Source: Iris pallida (lineage: Eukaryota > Streptophyta > Magnoliopsida > Asparagales > Iridaceae). From it: a DNA stretch of 64,000 nt. Where the stretch lies: positions 2,939,829-3,003,828 of the forward strand of contig JANAVB010004000.1 of assembly GCA_029216955.1 (NCBI GenBank), written 5' to 3'. Positions 20,122 through 31,652 of this stretch are shown here, piece by piece (position 1 is the first letter of the stretch; each line of letters begins with the position of its first letter). The translations under genes and the position numbers were made by a program. A model generated the notes under the pieces. It was not told where the DNA came from. It saw only the letters and a program-made list of their open reading frames with translations, and ran no database searches.

Positions 20122-21060
20122 GCCAGGGCAAATCAAACCCATGCGCCAAGTAGCAACCTTCCCAAAGTTAGTGCAATGAACTTGCATTTACGATGATAAA
20201 TTTGACTTTTCGAATTCAGCTAAGTCAGACAGTCATTAAATGACCCGAAGAACTCAACAGACAGACCAATAAGGATGCGCCATCAGCACCAAGCGCCCCG
20301 TATGGATGCGCCCAACAATGCACAGATCCATGCGTCCTGGTGAACACGGACCTATGCGCCTAGTGGGGTACAAATTGATGCACCCACTTCGGCTCGTCAC
20401 CCACCAAGCAATTAATGCGAAAGTGATAGAGTTGGCAGCACGTCCTCCGAAGACTGAACAGTCGACAGCTTTCTGCAGAAAAGGAAGTACCACAGACGTC
20501 AACATCATCATTACTCTCCTCTGACGGTTACATGCCACGTGGCCGGCCAACTACTCACATGCGCCTCCGCAGCCGTGCGCCCGAAGATTTGTATGCGCCT
20601 CAAAAGCCATGCATCTCTGAATTACTTCTGATCACAGAAGTCAAGTCGCCGTATGTGCCTCACCGGCCATGATACTGAAGTCCCGCATGCGCCTCAAAAG
20701 CCATGAGTCCAGACTGGTTCATGATTCCTAAAGATTAATAGCTAAGTCTCCTCATGCGCTCGATTCCAGGCGTAACTCATCAGATTCTTCTCCACCAAAT
20801 TCGAGATCTTTAAGACATGGACGTACGCCATGTGTCCTTTGACTCAGTTCAGCCTATGAAGGGGTGCTAACCACCCAAGATCTCAGTAACAGAAAGATTC
20901 TCTCCACTTCTACGTGCCAGCCACAAAAGTAGTATGAAGGATTCAACCCACAAATCATGGCGCATCATCCATGTGCCCTCCTTCCGTCAGTATCAGCCAC
21001 ATGGCGTTCCCACGTACAAGCGCATCCTACATGTGCGCGTATGAGAAGCCCAACCTGCTA

Positions 21061-21070
21061 CTTATAAATA
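21061..21070 (+). promoter_or_regulatory. TATA box of host LTR
   Basis: CTTATAAATA is followed by GAGGG and a CA-rich leader, about 360 bp before the LTR end, the same relative place as in the nested LTRs. Confidence 0.65.
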
Positions 21071-21431
21071 GAGGGATCATTTCCTTCTTCCACACACACA
21101 CACAGAGGGAGACATATACAGACATACACAGTCAAAGACAGACGTAACCAGATCAACAGAGTTACAGAGACGCACACAGAGATCGAAAGAGACACTCAAC
21201 GTCTTCTTCTCCTTTGTAAGCTCCGGCATCCAGAGCAACCCAGACCTTCAGAGAACCGAAAATCGTCGTCATATCGTTAACGGAGTCAACGCATTACCAC
21301 TCGCTCCACCGACACAGGACCCAGATAAAAACAAAAGTGTACTCCTAGGACTACATCTAAGTCCTACATTGTAACACTGTTCTGTTTATAATTGAAATTG
21401 CAAGTCAAAGATTTTAATGGCAAACAGTTGT

Positions 21432-22570
21432 GACCTGTGTTGTTCTATATAGGACTCAAATACTCCAGCTCAGACTCATATTCTTATCAGATAGCTAGGA
21501 TATCAGGCGAGTACATTCTCTGACCGTTTCATACTTGTTAGAAATTATATTCTTGTCATAGTTTAATTTACTTGATGCTGACACAATATTATTACGGATT
21601 AGTACTATATGGATCTTTACATGAGATGTTATCCCTTCGGGTGCATCAAATACCTCGTGTCATGTGCTTTTTACGAACATCATGTATTTTGTGGACTCTT
21701 ATTATTCATGTATACTCATGTGCTCTCATGTACTCTCATGAGCTTCATGTATAAACTATCATGTACAATAGCATAACCTGTCTAGATCCTTGTGTATTGA
21801 TTGGGGCATGAAGGATTAGAAATAGTCATGTGAACAATTCCAAAGTAGTGTAATCATGTACAAACTCTTTAGTGTAATCATGTGCAAATCAAGCCGTTCA
21901 CATGTCTATCTTGTACTCTAAATCACATAGTCACTTACAGTTCCCTATTATCATATATAGATAGCTTTGTTTATCAGTTTCTCTCTTTCTTTTCAAGCTT
22001 ATTTCTTACAGTGTTTCATGTATCTTAACCTATCACATGCTTTATATTTCCTGTCAAGATATGAACTGCGTAAGATGTATTGTGCTCGTTCCCGTCCTGA
22101 TTGGACTGTTAAAAATATTATAGGTGATGAGGAGGAGTTCTGCCCTACATATTATGGCACAGGCTTAGATTACACTGTTGACTTGGACTCTCAGGACGAT
22201 CCTATAGTCGCTGAGGACTTGCCTATTATCTAGATTAGATCTCTAGACTAGTTTTCCTTTAGTTGCCTTATTTCATGTACTTTATGTTTATAGATATTGG
22301 TGATGTTTGTATATTCAGATATTACTCTCATTTGTAGCTGGTTGGAGATTATTCCTTTATTTTATCTTTACATCTATTCTCTTTATTCCACCTTAGATGT
22401 TGTGATTGAGTTGTACCTTTATATTGTCCTCTTTTTAGAGTGTATATCATTGTACAGGTATGGTTATTGATAGATGTTGTGACCTAGGACAACGTTCTAC
22501 CGCCGACACTGCGGCGTAGGATGGACGTACCCACTTCTCGTGCCCTTATACTGGGTGCGGGTCGTGACAC
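21432..22570 (+). mobile_element. 3' part of a chromovirus-type LTR
   Basis: The end reads ACTGCGGCGTAGGAT, some 50 bases, then GGGTCGTGACA (to 22570). The LTRs ending at 40547 and 45435 have the same layout (GATGCTGYGGCRTA, then GGATTGTGACA). Body composition, T-rich with ATGTACT words, also fits. The left part is missing, probably lost or separated by the Tat insertion. A 89-codon frame at 21967-22233 has no known domain and I do not call it a gene. Confidence 0.5.
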
Positions 22571-22853
22571 CATGAACTATAGCGGGCTGGGCCGGGCTAA
22601 GAGTGGAAAATCTAAGCCCAGTCCAGCAAATAATCCACGGTACGATGGGCTTCGGGTCGGGCCGTGCCGGGTCTTGATTAGCACATGACACATTTGAGAA
22701 TTCATTTTCATTCTTCTCCTAGAGTTTTATAAATATTAATTACAATTATTTTTTGATATAGAATTTTTATTACCTGCAGATGATTAATGTATAGTTGGTG
22801 TGGCCTGTCTATAATTCTATTTTTTCCATAAATATTTAAATCAAGTCTTTTAT
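22571..22853. other. Unassigned spacer with a GGGCCGGGC-rich block
   Basis: About 100 bp (22580-22680) is rich in GGGCCGGGC and its complement, like 45637-45840. It may be a fragment of a hAT-type MITE. The rest is AT-rich with nothing recognisable. Confidence 0.35.
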
Positions 22854-23002
22854 TGTGATTTGGATAAATCCAAATATGGATGCCCTTATCCATACCCACA
22901 ACAACCTCTATCTCATTTTTCTCTATATATGTTATCAATGACAAAAATTATGTATATTTTTCTTGGCTACCAATTTTTCTCCTTCTCTCTCATTTCACAA
23001 CA
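22854..23002 (+). repeat. 5' LTR of copia element
   Basis: It is 149 bp. GATTTGGATAAATCCAAATA, a palindromic start, and ATGGATGCCCTTRTCCATACC are shared with 33368-33511, as are the final CTCTCATTTCA and ACA. Confidence 0.85.
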
Positions 23003-23193
23003 CGTTATCAGCATGAGACTCTAACCACCGCCAGAAGGTGGAGTCCGTAAAAGATCTATGATCTGATTGAAGGGACGACGAAATATGCTCCTAAAAGTTA
23101 ACATGGAGAGTTAGAACAACAATGTCGGACATGCAAAGAAAAGGTTAGATGCGAATATTTTTTTCCGTTGATCTCCCAAAGGTCAGATCTACT

Positions 23194-23554
23194 TGTTGGA
23201 GTTTGGCCTTTTGTTTCGTAATTTTAGTCCCACATCGGATAGGCCAAAGGAGTTGTATCTCTATATATTAGCTATGCTCTTTTAGAGATGCACATGTGGT
23301 GTAAAGGTGCACATGGGTGTGCCATGTGGGGGTATTTTTCTAATGGAAAAAAGGCAAAATCAATAATGAAGCATTCATGTTTTTTTCTCTTGGAAAATTT
23401 ATTTCCATTGGAGCTAAGCCTCGTAGGGGCTTAGCGACTCAGACTCGGCCTCATGGGCTCATGAGGCATCATTGAAGTATTGCATTGAAACATTGTTTTT
23501 ACAATTGTTTCATATTTTTAGTTTTCCATCGAAAATTGTGTCCCGGCAATAACA
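23194..23554 (+). mobile_element. Solo LTR with ctact target duplication
   Basis: It starts TGTTGGAGTTTGG, ends CGGCAATAACA and is 361 bp. The bases ctact stand on both sides (23189-23193 and 23555-23559). No internal region is present, so it is a solo LTR (or a very small element). Near its start it holds an exact USE followed by a TATA-like sequence. Confidence 0.85.
23227..23270 (+). promoter_or_regulatory. USE plus TATA pair in the solo LTR
   Basis: GTCCCACATCG at 23227-23237 is an exact plant snRNA upstream element. TATATATTA starts at 23262, about 24 bases later. That spacing is closer to the Pol III (U6-like) type than the 32 bases seen at 1006-1056. Confidence 0.55.
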
Positions 23555-23559
23555 CTACT

Positions 23560-25711
23560 CATACTTTTTGTTATGTTCTTTACAAAAAAATTCATGTTCT
23601 ATTATGAAATATTATGATTACAACGACTGCGTGCTATTTAATCATCATTCTTGATGGAAAGAACCATAGATGTGGATATAATGTTCACGTGAATCCAAGT
23701 GGCCAATGCTTGCAATTAACATTAGAAAAATTGTTTGAGGTGTCCCTTTCTTAAAGGGGCTCGATTTTGATAGACCCTCTGAAGAAGGGCCATATATGAT
23801 CCCTGCATTGTGACCCAACTCATCTTTTGCTGGGTCTCTGACCACCGAACCCTCTGTCAATGGTGAAGGACCTTTATTAGTCCTTCTGAGCTTAGAGAAC
23901 GCTATGTATCCAACTCAAATACATCAGAAGATAGTTTTGGAGATAATGTTACTTGTTAGATGCCTCTCTCCGCTCTTAGTCTGTCTGATATGTCATGTAG
24001 AACATATGCAGATAGAGTTGCTTTAGCGAAAGGGCTTGTGCATACCAGTTACTATGTTTTAAATCCACACTTCCATGAAGCCTATGTTAATTATTGGCTA
24101 GTTTTTGTTTAGTTATTTTAGAGTAAAAAATATATAATATATAGTCAATGCAAGGTAATATTGGAAAGCATCATTGCTGTTGAGTAATCCATACTTGCAA
24201 TTTGTTAGTGGACTTGTTTTCCACCTAATGTAGTCATTATTGTATACTTTCTTTTACCATGTCATCAAGTTGGAGATTGTGTTTCAGATTCTTATTTCTG
24301 TTACCCTGCTGGTATCATGTTATTTTGTTCATTTTCTCTTGGTTACTGATGCGAGTCTTTCCATATGTCTCATTGGCTTCATAATTTGTGGCTTGAAGAT
24401 TATAATTTTTTTGACATAATTCGTGGCTTGGAGATACAATTATATAGTTCCGGGAGTGTTGTTACTAAGTAATATTTTTTCTTTCAAAATATGGTTTAAA
24501 CATATATAGAATCTTTTTAGAGAAGGAAGAAGAAAATATTTGACCAATCTCTGTACTGCTGTTATATAAATGGAATAAGAATATAGTATTGTTCCAAAAA
24601 AAAGGGAATAGGCTACAACAATGGTAAGTTACATGACTTTATATGTAGGCATAGTTCCATCATTAACCATTAACTTTTTATCATGAATGTTGGCACTATA
24701 GTATTATGACCAATTGGTTGTTGTCAGTTTTCTACTTTGTTGGAACCGGATATAGGATCATGAAGGCTTAGGAGTGTATATCTATTAAAGTTTTTTTGAA
24801 TCACAAAATGTAATGCTAGTACAGACTTTGTAATGAGCCAACAGTTACAAGTTTTATTGGACTGGATTGAATAATATGGAATGCTGTATCACCCATATAT
24901 TTTGTTAATAACATAAAATATGTATTGATCTTTGACTTAAACCCAATATTTGGTTTAGTATCCATTTTTCTAAAATATTTTGCAACTAATATTGCTTCGT
25001 GCACACATGACCTTGGCTTGCAATGTATAGAAACACATGCTAACCTTTTAGGAAATCCTTGGGATTTCTAAAAGTATATTTATGACTGTGTCATTATTTC
25101 CACATATTTTTTCTTTTTCACTAATTCCATCACAGTGCGAGAATTAATTAAAATATTTTTGTAGGCACTGATGTTGAGTTTAAATATCTACATTATTTAA
25201 TTGATATGATATGAGACAATAGGATATGTCTAAATATATTTATGACTGTGTCAAAATGTCTGAACATTTTGGTGGACATTTTAAATATTGTATAAGATAA
25301 GCTTTTTATTTGCTTGAGTTTTGTACCATACCCAAATTGGTGCATGTATGACAGGTATTACGCTGCATGTTTGGAGAAAATTTGTCACAAGCGAACTTAA
25401 TTTTATACGTCGCAATGGGTTGTTAGCCCTCGAAAGGCCAAAACTAAAAATGACCAACCTGAATGTTGGTATTTCACTAATATTGTTGCATATATTTTAA
25501 AGTTGCAAACCTCTTATAAATTAGAAAAAAATTAGAGTGTGTGCCGTAAGTTTGTCCAATCCGTAGGGTGACTACGGATGTCTGGTTGCCCTACATATTT
25601 AATATTTTACAATGTTGCTACACACACAATCCTTATCTATAGAATCTTTCTCCAACAAGAATACTATATCAAATGTAGTATCCACGATAGCTGGTCTTGC
25701 TCACATTAATT
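23560..25711. other. AT-rich copia interior without readable genes
   Basis: This should hold the copia gag and part of pol. I find no open frame above 75 codons and no conserved motif. Short repeated words (for example TATTTATGACTGTGTCA at about 25075 and 25238) suggest small duplications. It may contain further unrecognised insertions. Confidence 0.4.
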
Positions 25712-25729
25712 AAACAATACAAGAAAAAT

Positions 25730-25935
25730 GACGATTCTTGACGGTTTATAAGTTGACGGTAGTCGAAAACCGTCAACAATAGAGGTTATCTTGACGTATT
25801 TAAGCTTACGTCAAGAGATGCCATTTTTTTTGTTATTGTAGCAGTTTTATAGCATAATAGTTGACAATTTTAGAGGATCCGTCAAGTAATATCATTTTAT
25901 TTGGTGACGGTTCGGTGTTAACCGTCAAATAATGT
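25730..25935. repeat. Left subterminal TTGACGGT repeats of CACTA element
   Basis: The words TTGACGG, ACCGTCAA and TTACGTCAAG recur in both orientations over about 200 bp. The set is mirrored at 30020-30420 near the right end. Confidence 0.85.
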
Positions 25936-26027
25936 ATGTGAAAAAAACTTGGCGAGATTTTTTCAGCTGCCATTTTGGTAATTATTTTGAACTTTTCCTT
26001 CTTTTAATCACTTCTATCCCCCAAGCC

Positions 26028-26520
26028 CTAGCTAGCCCCTTTCCATTTTTCTACTTCCTCTTCTTCTGCTCCTGAGAAACCCCTTCTCCTCTTAAGAGAA
26101 AATCTCTCCCCCCTCCTCTCTCTCTCTATAGAGGAGGAATGCCTCTGGAATGGCTCAGCCGAGGCCAGATCGTCTCTCCGGTCATCCTCCGTCCGGAGCT
26201 CCCCGTCCGCCAAGCCAGGAAGTGGGCAAAACTCGCCTCCGCCATCGCCGCCAAGCTGAAACCCTCCGCCTCAGCTTTCAGGCTCCTCGTCGCTCCATGA
26301 ATCCTCCGGTATGTACTCAAATTAGGCTAGGGTATTTTAGGGTTTGTTCTCAAGTTTGTCTACTTATTTGTTCGACTTGGTTTGAATTTGGACTTGGAGG
26401 TCGCCGATGGATATCAATCTTGAGACCGACGACGGCCGACTCGAAGACAATCGTCGACTCGGACGAAGTCCTCCGATGGATATCCTCTTCCAGTGGCCAA
26501 TAAGTATCCTCAACAAGTCA
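26028..26520 (+). other. GC-rich exon-like block inside the CACTA element
   Basis: A CT-rich leader precedes ATG at 26139, which opens a frame of about 50 codons, and ATG at 26150, which opens 117 codons in another frame. A GT donor-like site lies near 26310 (CCTCCGGTATGT). Neither product resembles a family I know. Base composition differs sharply from the AT-rich surroundings, as expected for a captured gene piece. It could be the first exon of the UBX gene downstream or come from another gene. Confidence 0.4.
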
Positions 26521-27376
26521 ATTCTGGTGGATGACACTGATAAGTTCCTTCGATGAGGGTTTGAGCAAGCTGGAGCTCAATCGATCAGTCACGAGCTCAA
26601 TTTTAAATCCCTAGTAGGTAAGCCCTCGTCAATTGATCTTCTCTTTACCACAGGATCAATTCCTCAAATCTTTGGAACAAATCTCTAGTATGACAAATTG
26701 GGCTTCTCATTACCTCTTTTTTATGTATGCTCATCAAGTGTTTGCTTAAATTCCACTAAGAAATTTTCCACTCTTTGATTACAACTCGAATAGCTCCTTT
26801 TGTTACTGCACACATCCTCTATATCAACTTTACGAACCTTACAATTTTGTCTTTGTGGCTGTTAAACAAGGCACATAAGAAGATGTTTGCTATTACTTCA
26901 TGGGAGAACTCGAAGAAGGCAATATTGATTATATATTTCGTAGCTTCCTCTTGTTCTATTTGTTGTGAAAAGTGGAAAATCAGTTACATATTTGTTTATA
27001 GGCTAACGATCATTTATTATTGTTGGAAATACATGGTATGATTATTGATATTTTTAGTGTGTCATGTTAAGTGTTGTTTTTCTTGATTGAATCCATCATG
27101 GAGTTTGCCAATTTCTAATATGATTTTTTATTCCCTTGTGTCCATCTCTAATGCTACTGCATCCATCAATTTGCCTTGAACATTAACACCCTATAAGCGT
27201 CTCTAAACAACTACTTATGCTATCCCAGCGATAAGGTTGAAAATATTTTATATTTGTTTTCTTATTACCACCTTTAATTATCTTTCATGGATCTTTTTGG
27301 GTTTAGTTACTGGACAAGGTTGTTTCCTTGTAACTAGTACCGTGACTTAATTGAATTCTTCCTTTATTCTGTGCAG

Positions 27377-27922
27377 GCTCTCATTAGGGTATGCTTCCCT
27401 GACAACTACATCCTTGAGGCAAAGTTTCAACCATCAGAAAACATCCAAGGCTTGTTTGATCTTGTCCAGAAAGTAGTTGCTCGACCAGATCTGCCATTTT
27501 ATTTATGTTAGTGTAGTTTTATTATTGTATTCGGAAAGCTAATTTGGTGTGTGGTTTTTTTTAGATGAATATATTTGACATTGCTCCCTTTTGAGCTTCA
27601 ACTTGTTATATTTCATCTGCAAGGTTACTGATCTTTGAAAGTAGAAGAGTGATTTATCAGCAATTTAGCGCTAAAATGGCCTATCAAAGTGATTCATTTG
27701 AACTTGGTTAATATATGTTTCATTAAGATGTTTTGCACTGTTTTACATGTATTATAGGGAGGTTACAGTTTTTTATTCACGCAAATAGGAAAAACTGTCT
27801 TTTTGTTCTCCTTTTTTCAGATACCACTCCAAAGGAACGAATCAAAGACATGTCAAAGGACTTGTACTCAGCTGGCTTTGCTCCAGGATCTATTGTCTAC
27901 TTTTCAAATGATCGGACAAAAG
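27377..27922 (+). pseudogene. Captured exons of a UBX-domain protein (PUX1/ASPL-like)
   Basis: Exon 1 (27377-27506) follows a TCTGTGCAG acceptor and encodes ALIRVCFPDNYILEAKF and on to VVARPDLPFYL. Exon 2 (27821-27922) follows CTTTTTTCAG and encodes TTPKERIKDMSKDLYSAGF and GSIVYFSNDRTK. Joined at GT-AG sites the phase is kept and gives a UBX domain, the fold by which PUX1-type proteins bind the CDC48 ATPase. Upstream and downstream exons are not evident, so the gene is partial. Coding sequence is well preserved against the decayed surroundings, which points to fairly recent capture. Assignment to PUX1 is from memory of the family and should be searched. Confidence 0.72.
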
Positions 27923-28575
27923 GTTCATCTTTGTTTGCCTTGGTTCTTACATATAGTTAAAACAGTCTATGGAGTTTGCTTCTCTTTTTAATGAAATAAG
28001 TGATAACATGAATGCATGCTTTACCTCTTCCAAACCAAGATTCTATTAGCATGTGAGATATACCACATCACATAAAAAATGAATTATTAAGATAGCATTG
28101 CTGATGCTTATGGATTTTGTCATTAATTTCAAAATATGTCTTTTTAAGTTACTTTAGTACATATTGTTTATTGTGGGAGATGATATATATTTGTAGATAT
28201 TTTTCTTCAAGAACTTTAGAAGCTAATGGCTCTTTAACTAGTTTTTATATGTTAGCGTGATTTGTTTTCTAGCATGCAATTTCACACTTACTGTTGTATT
28301 GACAAAACATTGTTGACGTAGTTTTTGAATAGTTTTTGAAAACTTTACTATATTTTTAATTATTACTTTCATGTTGCAGACTTTTGTCTGTGACAATGCA
28401 AAATCTCTTGAGCTGATTCTTTGTGAACATTTCTCATTAGACCCACTACCTTGAATCTGTAACACTCCTGTTAGTTTCTTTTAAAATCTAGAGTTCATGA
28501 GCAAAATAGAGGAGAAGTGATGGAAAGAGTACTATTATTTATCCCAGAAACTAGGGTTACAACCTCCCATATATG

Positions 28576-28800
28576 TTAACCACCCTTGAAAAAATGGTAC
28601 TCCATCTCGATCAATATGCGTTTGTACTCGAGAAAGGCTGGATTCCATGCAGTAGGAAATCCGAGTCTAGGCCTTATGCTAACAGAGACTGCGCCTTGTG
28701 CTTCTGAGTCTAGGCCTATCGGGAAGAAGCCACCAAAATCTATACCCTCGTGGCTTAGAACTCGCAGGTGAATTTTCACTCGTGCCTTCATGTTTCTTTT
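28576..28800. other. Gene-like segment of unknown origin inside the CACTA element
   Basis: Both strands are open for 60-70 codons, with balanced composition. The minus frame includes HEGIDFGGFFPIGLDSEAQG, the plus frame KPPKSIPSWLRTRR. GT and AG sites flank it loosely. I cannot assign a family; it may be a captured exon on either strand. Confidence 0.3.
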
Positions 28801-30019
28801 AGTTTTTCAACCCTCCAAAACTTATCGTTGGAAATTGTTTGAATATGAGTTCATGTGCGCGAGGCATTCTCCCCATATGATGACTGTTTTTGTTGAAAAA
28901 AATCAGTATGCTCCTTGATAATGTTTTCACTTAATAGAACTTACTATGAGAAAAAAGATATTAAATGCTTCCATCAGTCCCATGCTATAATATTTTCTTG
29001 GTGCAGAGGCTTTCATTTCTCACTTTTCAAGAACTCTGGTGATGAAAAGCTATAATCACTTTGTGGTTTATAAACATAACCGCAAGTCATGACAACATAT
29101 AAATTATGTGTTTCAAAAGCGATTTGCTTGAGCATTTTAAATCTCTCCTTGTTACAGGTAGGAACCTACAGGCTGATGATCACTTCAACTGGGGACAAGG
29201 AGCATATGGGAGGAGAAATGCTTAATCTCAGCGATAACTTTTAACATATGTACTTCGACAAGACATGGTGCAAAGCATTTGAACTGTTGATTTGGAGGCC
29301 TGTAAGATGAATCTCAGGCGTGAAGGGCGAAAAAGTGAGGTAAATTCGAACATCCTACACCATGTTATGGAATTTAAGGATGCACCAACACCATGTTGAG
29401 GAATATGATGCTGCAAAAATGTGTACATGAAGTTAATGTAATATCTGACATACACCATATGGTTGGATTCTTGACTTAGTTAGAATTTAGTATTTTGGTA
29501 CTAATATTGGTAGTTGTTCTCGTTAGGCAATAATTATTCGTAGAAACCATTTAATGCTTTTCCAAATTGGTTTCAACTAACAAATCTCTACATAAAATTA
29601 TCCTAGAGTATTTTAGAGTGCTTGTTTAGTGTCTAATACATGTCCATGCTTCCTAGTTTAAGTATTTTGAACATGTAGGAGAAGTATTGATAATTTGTGT
29701 TCTTGTTCTCTCAGGAACTTACTGAAAAATGAACGTGCATGCTGTGAATAGGGGAATGCTGTGGATATAGAAGGGATGTGCTCCGGTCTGGTTTGCTACT
29801 TTTTTGGTTTCATTCTATGATTATTACAATTTGGATGTTTTAGTGGTATGGAAACTAGATGTGGGATATGTATACTTGGGACGTGTTAGAAGTTTTTAGT
29901 GTATGTACAATACAGTTTGTTAATATAAAAATTGGGTTTTATAGTAATTTGATGTATGTGTATCTTCTGTATTGATATTATGTGTGGTTGATTAAAATTA
30001 TATAATTCTTGACAAAATT

Positions 30020-30420
30020 TTGGCATGCTTCTCTTGACGGTACTTTGGATAGCTTCTCTTGACGGTTGTCAAAAGTCAACTTTAATTCATATCATGCTGC
30101 ACAATATAGTCGTGAATTAGTGCTTTTTATGACGGGTTTTTTCTGTCAAAAGAAATGCTTTTATTGACGGCTAAAGGCCGTCATCTATGCCGGAGTCAAG
30201 AAAAGTTTTTGCCTATATTGACGGTTTCTAAAAACTGCTATCTTGACGGCTAAAAACAGTCAAGAAAACTACTTCATATGACTGCCAAAAATCGTTAAGA
30301 AAAGTTCTGCCAGCGATCGTCAAGAAAAAGGGGGTCTTTTCTTGACCCCGGTCTAGTTGACAGATCTGCAATCGTCAAGATACCCATTTCTTGATGGAGA
30401 ATCCCCATCAAGAAAAGCCC
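30020..30420. repeat. Right subterminal TTGACGG repeats of CACTA element
   Basis: At least ten copies of TTGACGGY/RCCGTCAA with A-rich spacers (CAAGAAAA) lead into the right terminus ATTCTTGTAGTA. Confidence 0.85.
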
Positions 30421-30437
30421 TTATTCTTGTAGTAAAA

Positions 30438-31140
30438 GGCTCCGATATAGCATATTTTATCCAATAGATACATAATGTGTCGTACTCTCATAATTTTAGA
30501 AGAATTTACTGAGTTTTAAGGATATAAGAAAAATGGGTAAACTTTGAGCAAGTGAAATAAAGAATAATTTTTTGTAACCACTCGTTTAAGAGAACCAAAA
30601 GTTTGTCTAAGAGAGAACCAAAAGTTCATCTAGATAGATTCTCCAGCTATTCAGTAGAGATATACATCATTCATATTTAGAATGTCAAGTCACATACTAT
30701 CATGAGCCAGAAGCTCAATCATATATCATGAGCTAGAAGCTCAATCTTAAGGGTCCATTATGAGCAAGAAGCTGAATGTTCCTATACTTTTTAAACTGTG
30801 ACATGGTCGACAAGACGCCTGAAAAATATGATGATTATCAAAACTAAATATGATTATCTCTTACCAAATTGCAGCATACACCCTTGATCTCAAGGACTAA
30901 TTTATTTCTAAACCATCAATCCTGAATATTGTATCTAAATAACTAGTAGCATAGCTTCGAATTGAATTAGATGGCTTATGTTAGTATTATCTAAAACTGT
31001 AATATTGACATCTATGTTTTGTGAATTATTATGTTTATCACCTTAGATTATTATGTCTTCTAGACATAAGATCTTTTTGATATTCCTCATTAATAAGACA
31101 GAATTCTCGCCGTTAGGAGGAGATAGGAAGAAGATACATT
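30438..31140 (+). other. Copia interior, unreadable, with small duplications
   Basis: Repeats of CATGAGCYAGAAGCTCAATC occur at about 30700-30770. No open frame carries copia motifs here. Confidence 0.4.
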
Positions 31141-31322
31141 ATCGTTCCAGAAGAACGTCATGAATTATCGTTCTAGAAGAACGTCATAAAGCATCGTTCA
31201 AGAACAACATCGTAAAGCATCGGTCTAGAAGAACGTCGTAAATTATCGTTATAGAAGAACGTCTCGAATCATCATTCTAGAAGAACGTTCTAAAGCATCA
31301 TTTCAGAAGAACATACCATGAC
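31141..31322 (+). repeat. 26-bp tandem repeat, seven copies
   Basis: ATCGTTCTAGAAGAACGTCR starts at 31141, 31167, 31193, 31219, 31245, 31271 and 31297, a strict 26-bp period. Each unit has a TTCTAGAA palindrome. Since 26 is not a multiple of three it would not keep a frame. Confidence 0.9.
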
Positions 31323-31652
31323 AATACCTCTACATTATCTAATCTTGACTAATTAGGAGAAATTATTTCTTGTATTTGATTACAAATAAATTATTAGATG
31401 CTTACTCAATTATGTTGTATAAATAGTTATACCAACTATGAATCTATTTTCTAATAGAAGTACCAAAAGAACCAAATAATACTAAATGTTCTAAAGATTC
31501 AACTCTCCAAAAAGGCCGAATAACATAACACACCCCAATGCTTTTGAAGAAACAACTCCAGAAGAAGCATCACCTGTAGAGAAAAAGTTTATGATGGTCT
31601 GAAAGATGTCATGAACCAAAGGTTAAATTTCTCAAAGTATATCGCTGCGGTA

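Larger units (their letters stand above)
1..21426 (+). mobile_element. Tat-lineage Ty3 LTR retrotransposon (host copy), 5' end outside window, split by a nested element
   Basis: The window opens inside the polyprotein of a Ty3 element. Protease is read at 364-977. The reading then jumps over an inserted element (978-9120) and resumes at 9126 with the protease tail, RT, RNase H, a second archaeal-type RNase H and integrase (to 13756). After that come a hairpin array (13892-14205), a long antisense gene (14396-18992), a polypurine tract (19363-19370) and a 2053-bp 3' LTR (19374-21426). A second RNase H and an antisense gene between integrase and the 3' LTR are known hallmarks of the Tat lineage. 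Many stop codons interrupt the frames, so the copy is dead. The 5' LTR lies left of the window, so its target duplication (3' side would be gttgt, 21427-21431) cannot be verified. Confidence 0.9.
19374..21426 (+). repeat. 3' LTR of host Tat element
   Basis: It starts TGTAGAAGCATGGAA after the PPT and ends AATGGCAAACA, the same ends as the nested LTRs, but the body differs. It holds scattered ATGCGCC words, short repeats of TCAGTCAGGCGC (about 19620-19705), a duplicated block ending TTTGGATGTAACAG (about 19890-19985), a sense TATA box at 21061-21070 and a minus-strand TATA (20121-20111). There is no USE near its start. Confidence 0.85.
25715..30434 (+). mobile_element. Non-autonomous CACTA transposon with captured exons
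   Basis: The left end reads CAATACAAGAAAAATGACG. The right end, reverse-complemented, reads TACTACAAGAATAAGGGC. Both are one- or two-base variants of the CACTACAAGAAAA terminus of plant CACTA elements. Flanking trinucleotides are aaa on both sides. Both terminal regions (25730-25935 and 30020-30420) are packed with TTGACGG and CCGTCAA in both directions, the subterminal repeats where transposase binds. No transposase frame is present. The interior has gene-like pieces: a GC-rich block (26028-26520) and two exons of a UBX protein (27377-27506, 27821-27922). Confidence 0.88.

Noticed and set aside
21967..22233. 88-codon ORF ending in acidic residues
   Set aside because: It lies in a chromovirus-type LTR remnant. 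The N-terminus is hydrophobic by T-richness, and no family is recognisable.
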